Shown: positions 1 through 5,533 of the stretch, piece by piece | Layout of the letters: each line of letters starts with the position of its first letter | How positions within the stretch are numbered: position 1 is the first letter of the stretch | NCBI GenBank assembly: GCA_026196445.1 | Contig: JAPHTE010000365.1 | Location: forward strand, 1 to 5,533 | DNA from: Lysobacterales bacterium | Lineage (GTDB): Bacteria > Pseudomonadota > Gammaproteobacteria > Xanthomonadales > SZUA-36 | Length of the DNA: 5,533 nt | Direction: 5' to 3' | Made by a program: the position numbers and the translations under genes | The notes under the pieces: generated by a model | Databases searched by the model: none | Told to the model about the DNA's origin: nothing | What the model saw: the letters and a program-made list of their open reading frames with translations, nothing else

Positions 1-1815
1 GAAGGACTCCTCGCGGTACTCGGCGCCGAACAGGAAGCCGACCGGGCCGGCCCACATGTTAAACAGCTCGGGGTTGCTGAGCTTGAAATCTACCATTTTC
101 AGGTCGGTCTTGTTCTTGCGGTACACGTCGATCAGCGTCCGTTCGATATTCGTTCCCTCACTGTAGCCATCCCAACCACTGGCGAAGGGGTTGTAGCCCG
201 CCGGGGTCGGGTCGTGCAGCGCCTCCCACATCAGGGTGTTGGAGATGCGGTTGTGGGTCACGTCGTTACGTTTGGCCTCCGACCATACCAGCGCCGTGTC
301 CCAGTCCCAGTCGCCCCAGGTGCCGCGGAAACCTTGCAGGAAACGCCAGGTCTTGGCCGTGTTTTCGGCCCACCGCGGCACTTCGGTCCAGCCGTAATAA
401 TCCATGCGCAGATCCTTTCCCGCGCAGGAAAGGTCTGGAACCAGCCAGTCCGGCAAGCGGTTTGGCGATCCACACTTGCCGAACGGGTTGTAATAGCTTT
501 CCGCACCGAGGTACATCTCGAAATTGGTCAAAGTGGTGGTCCTGCGCACGAGGAACTCGGTATCGGCCTGGTAGTAGCTCAGCTCAGTATAGGCCTCGAC
601 CCCGTTTTCGAACTCGTGGTTCAGGAACAGGAAGATGTTGAAGCGGTCGAGGTCGGACCTCAGGTCACGGCCAATCGGCCCTGCGCCGTAGTTGTGGCGG
701 TAATTGGTCGTACTTCCGTACTGGTCACGATTGACCTGATCCCTGATGCCGCACATGGATTCGTTGATATACCAGGAGTCCTCGTGCTGGCACATGGCGT
801 GATCCCACGGGTAAGTTTCAAACTCACCGCTGCCGTCGGTCAGGGGCCGGTAACTTCCGCTCATGTCGAACTGGCCGAAACCGGAGTCGATGGTATCGTT
901 CCTGAACGTGGTGATGATATCGCCGTCTTCGTCATACAGGAACGGTGAATCCTCCGGCAGACGGTAGCGCAGGTCGGAATTTGACCAGCGTGGATCATCC
1001 TGTGAATTGACCCGGTCGCGGTGGTAGTAGTCCGCAAACATGCTGAGGTTGGTGCGGCCTTCGTTGAAGTTGTGGCCCCACTTGATCGTGCCACGGTAGT
1101 TGTTGGCCGGGATATTGTCGTACCAGTCGTAACGCGCGCGGATGGTCAAGCCTTCGAAATTGTCCTGCAGTACGGTATTGACCACGCCGGCCACCGCGTC
1201 AGCGCCGTAGATCGCCGAGGCGCCGTCACGCAATACTTCCACCCGCCGGATGCCATAGGTCGGAATCTCGTTAGGGTTGACCGTGTTGACCGGTACGAAA
1301 CTGCCACCGACCAGCTCGGTCTGGTAACCGGCCGTCTGCACCATGCGGCGCCCGTTCAGCAGCACCAGCGTGTTGCCGGTACCCATGTTGCGCAGGTTGA
1401 AGGCGCCAACGTCGCCACGCACCGCGTTGACGTTGTAGGCATTCGCGGCTTCGGTCTGGAAGTTCTGTCCCTGCTCAGGCAACAGGTCAAGCAACTCCTG
1501 GGCGGAAGAGATGCCTGACGCCTCGATTTCCTGGGTGTCTAATACTGATACTGCCAGGGCCTCGGAGATGGCTGCACCCTTGATCTGGGTGCCGACCACG
1601 ACGACCTCTTCCAGCAACACGTCTTCCTCAGCGGCCTGATCGGTGGTTGCATCGGCCTGGGCCAATTGGGTCACCCTGGTCGCGTCAGTGTCAGTTGCAT
1701 CGTCAGCCGCCTGCAGCGGGCCGGCAATGAACGTCAGGAGAAGTAAAAGTGTGGTAATAGTTGTGGTGATTCTATTGGATTGCCTGCTGGAGGCGGTATG
1801 GAATAGCTCTCTCAT
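1..1815 (-). CDS. TonB-dependent outer-membrane receptor, copy A (3' end beyond window)
   Basis: This is the N-terminal 605 codons of a TonB-dependent receptor, an outer-membrane beta-barrel that imports a ligand with energy passed from TonB. The frame is open from the ATG at 1815 to base 1. The start is firm: an in-frame TAG lies ten codons upstream with no ATG between, and GGGGA sits 8 nt before the ATG. Residues 1-36 form a signal peptide (hydrophobic TTLLLLLTFIAG, cleavage expected after PLQA). A TonB-box-like EEVVVVG lies near 69-75, with no room for an STN signalling domain before it. The plug domain follows to about residue 190 (NTLVLLNGRR, RRVEVLRDGASAIYGADAV), then barrel strands and loops. 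Four cysteines lie in two close pairs (342/355, 448/464). Copy B aligns throughout with only two small indels, so about 450 residues are probably missing to the left. The frame shows no damage. Ligand unknown. Confidence 0.95.
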   Translation of the reverse strand, partial: MRELFHTASSRQSNRITTTITTLLLLLTFIAGPLQAADDATDTDATRVTQLAQADATTDQAAEEDVLLEEVVVVGTQIKGAAISEALAVSVLDTQEIEASGISSAQELLDLLPEQGQNFQTEAANAYNVNAVRGDVGAFNLRNMGTGNTLVLLNGRRMVQTAGYQTELVGGSFVPVNTVNPNEIPTYGIRRVEVLRDGASAIYGADAVAGVVNTVLQDNFEGLTIRARYDWYDNIPANNYRGTIKWGHNFNEGRTNLSMFADYYHRDRVNSQDDPRWSNSDLRYRLPEDSPFLYDEDGDIITTFRNDTIDSGFGQFDMSGSYRPLTDGSGEFETYPWDHAMCQHEDSWYINESMCGIRDQVNRDQYGSTTNYRHNYGAGPIGRDLRSDLDRFNIFLFLNHEFENGVEAYTELSYYQADTEFLVRRTTTLTNFEMYLGAESYYNPFGKCGSPNRLPDWLVPDLSCAGKDLRMDYYGWTEVPRWAENTAKTWRFLQGFRGTWGDWDWDTALVWSEAKRNDVTHNRISNTLMWEALHDPTPAGYNPFASGWDGYSEGTNIERTLIDVYRKNKTDLKMVDFKLSNPELFNMWAGPVGFLFGAEYREESF

Positions 1816-1823
1816 GATAAAGG

Positions 1824-1828
1824 TCCCC
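1824..1828 (-). promoter_or_regulatory. Ribosome binding site of receptor copy A
   Basis: On the minus strand GGGGA is followed by 8 nt and then ATG at 1815. The stretch from CCTTTATC through ATGAGAGAG is nearly the same in front of copy B. That conservation supports this start and helps choose the start of copy B. Confidence 0.75.
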
Positions 1829-1984
1829 GGTTCAAGAAATTGCTAAAGTACTTTGGTGGCACTCCGGATAACGAAATATTAACCAAAATGCATAAAGGCC
1901 ATTATGGTACAAAATCCGTCACCGCGCCATAACCCCAGGCTATTCTTTCAGCAAAGTTAGTTATGGTTTCGGTTCTCGCCTGAT

Positions 1985-2007
1985 GGTTTGCACCCCGGGT
2001 TTGCACC
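1985..2007 (-). repeat. Two copies of a 10-bp direct repeat upstream of copy A
   Basis: GGTGCAAACC (minus-strand reading) occurs exactly twice, at 2007-1998 and 1994-1985, with a 13-bp period. It lies 170-192 bp upstream of the copy A start codon. A 9-of-10 match, GGTGCAAGCC, lies at 5342-5333, only 41-50 bp upstream of copy B. The repeats are seen directly. A role as operator half-sites for a regulator shared by the two receptors is inference, and the differing distances to the starts weaken it. Confidence 0.5.
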
Positions 2008-2037
2008 AGGCAGTTTGGTAGAATGCAGGACGGGCAT

Positions 2038-2069
2038 AAAAAAACCTGCACCCGGGCGGGTGCAGGTTT
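2038..2069 (-). terminator. Intrinsic terminator, distal of a tandem pair, after receptor copy B
   Basis: A perfect 12-bp stem (2042-2053 with 2058-2069) closes a 4-nt loop at 2054-2057. On the minus strand it is followed directly by a run of seven T (2044-2038, the first three shared with the stem). It sits about 50 bp past the stop codon of copy B and reads in the same direction. The plus-strand side has no comparable T-run, so it acts mainly on minus-strand transcription. Confidence 0.88.
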
Positions 2070-2074
2070 CCTGC

Positions 2075-2105
2075 AAAAAGGCTGACCGGGATCGCTCCCG
2101 GTCAG
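2075..2105 (-). terminator. Intrinsic terminator, proximal of a tandem pair, after receptor copy B
   Basis: A perfect 10-bp stem pairs 2082-2091 with 2096-2105 around a 4-nt loop. On the minus strand it is followed by CC and then five T (2079-2075). The stem begins 13 nt after the stop codon of copy B. The short T-run makes it the weaker of the two hairpins. Together they suggest strong insulation of copy A from copy B transcription. Confidence 0.78.
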
Positions 2106-2118
2106 TCAGTCGGATAAC

Positions 2119-5100
2119 TTAGAGATCCATCCTGATATCCACGTAGAAATAACGCCCGTAATCAGTGTGCGCATCGGGGGAGAAACCATAATATTCATCA
2201 GCCAACGGCGCACGCTGGTTGAACAGGTTGTTGACACCAAAACGGAAACGCGTTTCGGTACCAAACAGGTCCGCGAAGTAATCAAAGTAGCCATTGTAGG
2301 TCGTCATGGATGGGATGACGTACTTCTGACCTTGCCGGACGCCCGGGCCGTTGTCGACGAAATCGCTCAGGTAATAGGCCGACAGGCCGGCGCCGACGTT
2401 GTCCCTTCTCCACCGCAGGCTGGCATTGTACTTGGTGGTCTGGTTGCCTTCCACGCGCAGCAGGTTGCCAAAGCCGGTTGGTGTCGGGAAGCCTTCCGGG
2501 AATACGCCGGACTCCGCCGCGTCGATCAGCGCCTGCGAGGCCGGACCAGCCTTCTGCACGTACCTGTCATAGAATGCGCCGCGGATGGACAGGTCCCAGG
2601 AACCGGATTTGCCATCCCTGCTGTAGAAGATGCCGATGTCGTGGCCTTCGACGATACGGGTGTCCAGGTTGGCATACCAGTCATTGACATACTCATACTG
2701 TCCGATCGGGCAGATGCCAGCGTAAGTGTAGTACTCGACCTGGTCAGGATCGGGATCCGAGTATCCCATGACAGGGTTACCGACAAAGCTGTCACAGTTG
2801 TTCAGGCCGTTCTCGATATGCAACACGGTGTCCAACAGCGAGTGGTTGTTCTCGCCGAACAGGCCGATGGTATCCTTCTTCTCGATGCTCCAGAAATCCA
2901 CCGTGAACATGAAGTTCTCGGTGGGTTCCCACACCAGGCCGATGGAGGTGTTGGTGGACTCCTCGGGCTTCAGGAATTCGGAACCCGACGCCCGGCGCTG
3001 CACGCTATCGCTGCAGTCAAGTTCATCCCGGGCCTCTTCGTAACGCGGATCATCCGGGGAACGGCCCACGTCCCACATTTCCTCGGCATAGCGGCACACA
3101 TAGCTGGTGCGCGTATTGGCGCGTACCACCAGGCCCTCGAAGACCGTGACCAGGTTCGGTGCGCGGTAAGCCTCGGACCAGGATCCGCGGATCAGCAAGG
3201 GCTCGAATACCCGCCAGCCGAAGGCCAGCTTGCCGACCGTGGCGCTGCCGTAGTCAGACGCGTCTTCCCAGCGCAACGCCGCTTGCAAGTCGAAGTTGTC
3301 GAACAGCGGAATGGCTAACTCGAAGAACGCGGAGGTGGTGTCACGGTCACCCCAGCTGTCCGATGACGGGCTGGAATTGATCACGTCGGAGACGTATGGG
3401 TAGGTCTGGCCGTCCGAATGCGTGTAAGTGATCGTGCCGTCAATCCTCGGGTCACGGTCATCCAGGAAGGACTCCTCGCGGTACTCGGCGCCGAACAGGA
3501 AACCGACCGGGCCGGCCCACATGTTGAACAACTCGGGGTTGCTGATCTTGAAGTCCACCATCTTCAGGTCGGTCTCGTTCTTGCGGTATATGTCGATCAA
3601 CGCCTGTTCGATGTTGCTGCCGTTGGGATAGCCCGGAAAACCGCTGGCAAAGGGGTTGTAGGCGGCAGGGGTCGGGTCATGCAGCGCCTCCCACATCAGG
3701 GTGTTGGAGAGGCGGTTGTGGGTGATGTCGGTACGCTTGGCTTCGGACCACACCAGCGCCGTATCCCAGTCCCAGTCGCCCCAGGTGCCACGGAAACCCT
3801 GCAGGAAACGCCAGCTCTTGGCCGTGTTGTCGCCGATCCTCGGCACCTCCACCCAGCGGTAATAATCAATGACCAGGTCCTTGCCGGCGCAGGTGAAGTC
3901 CGGAATCAGCCAGTCCGGCAGGCGGTTCGGCGAGCCGCAGGGGCCAAACGGGTTGTAGTAGTTTTCCTTACCCATGACCATCTCGAAGCCGCCGAGCGTG
4001 GTGGCCGGGTAGTTGACCCAGGTGGTATCGGCCTGGTAATAACTCAACTCGGTATAGGCCTCTACACCGTTTTCGAACTCGTGGTTCAGGAACAGGAAGA
4101 TGTTGTAGCGGTCGAGATCGGACCTCAGGTCACGGCCAAACGGCGCGGCGTTCGGGTCGTAATAAGGCCCACTTACGATGCCGCCAGATATGGGATCGCG
4201 GTTCAAGCCATCCCGGATGCCGCACATCTGCTCGTTGATGTACCAGGCGCGTGAATCCTGGCACATCGCGTGATCCCATGGATAGGTCTCGAACTCGCCG
4301 CTGCTGTCGGTCAGGCCGGGAACCGAACCGCTCATGTCGAACTGGCCGAAACCGGAGTCAACATAAGTATTCCTGAACGTGGTAATGCTCGTCCTGCCAG
4401 TTTCAGGGTCAAATAGCCATATCGAGTCCTCGTCAAGGCGCAAGCGAAAGTCGGCGGTCGCCCAGCGCTTATCATCCTGTGAATTAACCCGGTCGCGGTG
4501 GTAGTAGTCGGTGAACAGGCTGATGTTGGTGCGGCCTTCGTTAAAGTCGTGGCCCCACTTGATGGTGCCACGGTAGTTGTTGGCCGGGATGTTGTCGTAC
4601 CAGTCGTAACGGGCACGGACGGTCAGGCCCTCGAAATTGTTCTGCAGCACCGTGTTGACCACGCCCGCCACGGCGTCGGCGCCATAGATGGCCGAGGCAC
4701 CGTCACGCAATACTTCCACCCGCCGAATTCCTATCGTCGGGAGCGCGTTGGGGTTGACCGAATTGACCGGCACCAGGCTGCCGCCGACCCGCTCGGTCTG
4801 GTAGCCGGCGGTCTGCACCAGGCGGCGCCCGTTCAGCAGCACCAGCGTGTTGCCGGTGCCCATGTTGCGCAGGTTGAAAGCGCCGACATCGCCGCGTACC
4901 GCGTTGTAGTTGTAGGCGTTTGCCGCCTCTGTCTGAAAGTTCTGCCCCTGCTCAGGCAGGTAGTCGAGTAACTCCTGGGCAGAGGAGATGCCCGTCGCCT
5001 CGATCTCCTGCTCGTTCAGCACCGACACCGCCAGGGCCTCGGAAATCGCTGCACCCTTGATCTGGGTGCCGACCACGACGACCTCTTCCAGAATTACGTC

Positions 5101-5292
5101 TTCCTCGGTGGTCTGATCGGTTGTCGTATCAGCCTGGGATAACTCGGTCACCCTGGTCGAGGTATCGTCACTGACATCGTCGGCAGCCTGCAACGGGCCG
5201 GCGACAAGCGCCTGGAGAAAAAGCAGGGTCGTGAAACTTGTAGTAATTATTCGGGATTTCCTGCCGGGGGCAGAAGGGATTAACTCTCTCAT
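2119..5292 (-). CDS. TonB-dependent outer-membrane receptor, copy B (complete)
   Basis: A complete TonB-dependent receptor of 1057 residues, in the size range of large receptors for bulky ligands. It should sit in the outer membrane and import a ligand with energy from the TonB-ExbB-ExbD complex. Residues 1-36 are a signal peptide ending in PLQA before ADD. A TonB-box-like EEVVVVG lies at 69-75 with no STN domain before it. The plug domain runs to about 190 (NTLVLLNGRR, RRVEVLRDGASAIYGADAV). The rest is beta-barrel, with typical strands such as GTWGDWDWDTALVW and a closing segment with GVNNLFNQRAP and GRYFYVDIRMDL. The last residue is Leu, not the usual aromatic. Eight cysteines form four close pairs (344/357, 452/468, 733/760, 833/861). 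I chose ATG 5292 over the in-frame ATG at 5313 because AAGGGAG lies 8 nt before it and copy A starts at the same place. Ligand unknown: no neighbour or family hallmark tells it. Confidence 0.97.
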   Translation of the reverse strand: MRELIPSAPGRKSRIITTSFTTLLFLQALVAGPLQAADDVSDDTSTRVTELSQADTTTDQTTEEDVILEEVVVVGTQIKGAAISEALAVSVLNEQEIEATGISSAQELLDYLPEQGQNFQTEAANAYNYNAVRGDVGAFNLRNMGTGNTLVLLNGRRLVQTAGYQTERVGGSLVPVNSVNPNALPTIGIRRVEVLRDGASAIYGADAVAGVVNTVLQNNFEGLTVRARYDWYDNIPANNYRGTIKWGHDFNEGRTNISLFTDYYHRDRVNSQDDKRWATADFRLRLDEDSIWLFDPETGRTSITTFRNTYVDSGFGQFDMSGSVPGLTDSSGEFETYPWDHAMCQDSRAWYINEQMCGIRDGLNRDPISGGIVSGPYYDPNAAPFGRDLRSDLDRYNIFLFLNHEFENGVEAYTELSYYQADTTWVNYPATTLGGFEMVMGKENYYNPFGPCGSPNRLPDWLIPDFTCAGKDLVIDYYRWVEVPRIGDNTAKSWRFLQGFRGTWGDWDWDTALVWSEAKRTDITHNRLSNTLMWEALHDPTPAAYNPFASGFPGYPNGSNIEQALIDIYRKNETDLKMVDFKISNPELFNMWAGPVGFLFGAEYREESFLDDRDPRIDGTITYTHSDGQTYPYVSDVINSSPSSDSWGDRDTTSAFFELAIPLFDNFDLQAALRWEDASDYGSATVGKLAFGWRVFEPLLIRGSWSEAYRAPNLVTVFEGLVVRANTRTSYVCRYAEEMWDVGRSPDDPRYEEARDELDCSDSVQRRASGSEFLKPEESTNTSIGLVWEPTENFMFTVDFWSIEKKDTIGLFGENNHSLLDTVLHIENGLNNCDSFVGNPVMGYSDPDPDQVEYYTYAGICPIGQYEYVNDWYANLDTRIVEGHDIGIFYSRDGKSGSWDLSIRGAFYDRYVQKAGPASQALIDAAESGVFPEGFPTPTGFGNLLRVEGNQTTKYNASLRWRRDNVGAGLSAYYLSDFVDNGPGVRQGQKYVIPSMTTYNGYFDYFADLFGTETRFRFGVNNLFNQRAPLADEYYGFSPDAHTDYGRYFYVDIRMDL

Positions 5293-5305
5293 GATAAAGG
5301 CTCCC
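3466..5305. repeat. Second unit of a long diverged tandem duplication (first unit 1-1828)
   Basis: The DNA from about 3466 to 5305 aligns with bases 1-1828. The offset is 3465 at the left window edge and 3477 at the start codons; the 12-bp difference is two in-frame indels of two codons each. Match is high in plug and barrel segments: the first 36 bases of the window recur exactly at 3466. It falls sharply in the loop segments and is lost upstream of the ribosome binding sites. The unit probably continues left of 3466 into the part of copy A that lies outside the window. Confidence 0.9.
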
Positions 5306-5307
5306 TT
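5301..5307 (-). promoter_or_regulatory. Ribosome binding site of receptor copy B
   Basis: AAGGGAG on the minus strand stands 8 nt before the ATG at 5292. The alternative in-frame ATG at 5313 lies upstream of this site and has no purine-rich block of its own at a suitable distance. The site therefore decides the start in favour of 5292, which removes seven residues from the longest open frame. Confidence 0.8.
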
Positions 5308-5533
5308 TTTCATGTATTTACTTGACTAAACCGGCTTGCACCGGGGCTATGGTTTCTGACCAATTTCGCCTTGGCACGAGTGTTTCAAGGCGCGTCTAGT
5401 AGCACGGTGAATTTAAACAAACTTACCCACCAGTCCAGTCAATTTTTCACCCCAAAAAATCAGATTACCAATGAATCTTCTTATGCCTTTAATAACCTTG
5501 AGTTATACCCCTAAGCCATCCACAATAACCTAC
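5308..5533 (-). other. Non-coding upstream region of receptor copy B
   Basis: This stretch runs from the ribosome binding site to the right window edge and is visibly AT-richer than the gene, mainly from 5401 on. It holds the tentative promoter above, one near-copy (5333-5342) of the 10-bp repeat found upstream of copy A, a GAAACCATA shared with that region (about 5349-5357), and a small inverted repeat (5492-5496 with 5502-5506). No gene is supported, and the start of the next gene upstream is not in the window. Confidence 0.55.
5412..5442 (-). promoter_or_regulatory. Tentative sigma-70-like promoter of receptor copy B
   Basis: On the minus strand TTGACT (5442-5437, 5 of 6 to the -35 consensus) is followed after 19 bp by TTTAAA (5417-5412, 4 of 6 to the -10 consensus). 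The spacer is longer than the usual 17 bp. It would start transcription roughly 110 bp before the start codon. It is only the best match I found by eye in an AT-rich stretch. Confidence 0.25.

Larger units (their letters stand above)
1816..2037 (-). other. Non-coding upstream region of receptor copy A
   Basis: This stretch lies between the terminators of copy B and the start of copy A and should hold the copy A promoter and its control sites. It is AT-richer than the flanking genes, especially 1840-1980. The best -10-like match on the minus strand is CATAAT at 1901-1906 (5 of 6 to TATAAT), but I see no good -35 at the right distance, so I do not call a promoter. A 10-bp direct repeat sits at 1985-2007. 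GAAACCATA occurs here (about 1961-1969) and again upstream of copy B. No coding region is supported. Confidence 0.6.

Noticed and set aside
1..1815. Copy A as a broken or pseudogene copy
   Set aside because: The frame is open across all 605 visible codons with start, signal peptide, TonB box and plug intact. The indels against copy B are whole codons. The missing 3' end is due to the window edge.
1643..1846. Small plus-strand frame of 67 codons reaching from the copy A signal peptide into the intergenic region
   Set aside because: Most of it is antisense to the receptor signal peptide, and its tail covers the receptor's ribosome binding site. Its hydrophobic stretch is antisense to the hydrophobic core of the signal peptide, so it gives no independent sign of a membrane protein.
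1816..2118. Insertion sequence remnant or recombination site between the two copies
   Set aside because: I found no transposase fragment, terminal inverted repeats or target-site duplication. The inverted repeats present are explained as terminators for copy B.
2167..3318. Long plus-strand open frame of 383 codons antisense to receptor copy B
   Set aside because: It lies wholly inside the receptor gene, has low-complexity V/R/A-rich content with no recognisable domain, and the minus strand encodes a full, motif-rich receptor. It is a shadow of a GC-rich gene.
3418..4254. Plus-strand open frame of 278 codons with a related frame at 214-948 in the other copy
   Set aside because: The likeness between the two frames comes from the receptor duplication itself and is no independent sign of coding. 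It breaks down where the receptor loops diverge, as expected for a passive antisense frame.
4498..4971. Plus-strand open frame of 157 codons with a counterpart at 1021-1518
   Set aside because: It is antisense to the highly conserved plug and first strands, so conservation is explained by the receptor. No plausible domain and no ribosome binding site stood out.
5441..5460. Inverted A/T-rich arms resembling a hairpin upstream of copy B
   Set aside because: The paired arms are only A/T blocks of about six bases flanking a G/C-rich loop. Such matches are common by chance in AT-rich upstream DNA, and there is no stem strong enough for a terminator.

Overview
The window holds two tandem, co-directional copies of a large TonB-dependent outer-membrane receptor gene, both on the minus strand. 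There is no other convincing protein-coding gene. The copy on the right (ATG at 5292, stop at 2119-2121, 1057 residues) is complete. The copy on the left (ATG at 1815) is open to base 1 and loses about 450 C-terminal codons at the window edge. The signal peptides, TonB-box-like EEVVVVG segments, plug-domain motifs and aromatic-rich barrel strands point to a Gram-negative bacterium. Protein style and a moderately GC-rich composition would fit a gammaproteobacterium, possibly aquatic, but the window has no marker gene that settles this.

Layout, right to left in the direction of transcription. Bases 5293-5533 are AT-richer non-coding DNA upstream of the complete receptor, with a clear Shine-Dalgarno at 5301-5307 and a tentative promoter. 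Bases 5292-2119 are the complete receptor. Bases 2105-2038 contain two consecutive hairpins, each followed by a T-run on the minus strand, which read as a tandem intrinsic terminator. Bases 2037-1816 are the upstream region of the second receptor, with two exact copies of a 10-bp direct repeat. Bases 1815-1 are the second receptor, incomplete.

The receptors are clear paralogues. A hand alignment of the TonB box, plug and first barrel strands gives 19 differences in 208 residues (about 91% identity). Several predicted surface loops are strongly rewritten and differ in length. Tandem terminators and separate upstream regions suggest that each gene is its own transcription unit. The simplest reading is a tandem duplication in which one transport scaffold was kept while ligand-contacting loops diverged. 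The ligand cannot be told from this window, because no enzyme, regulator, inner-membrane transporter or TonB/ExbBD gene is present.

I found no mobile element, CRISPR array, tRNA, rRNA or riboswitch that I could support. The long plus-strand open frames lie antisense to the receptors and are treated as shadows.
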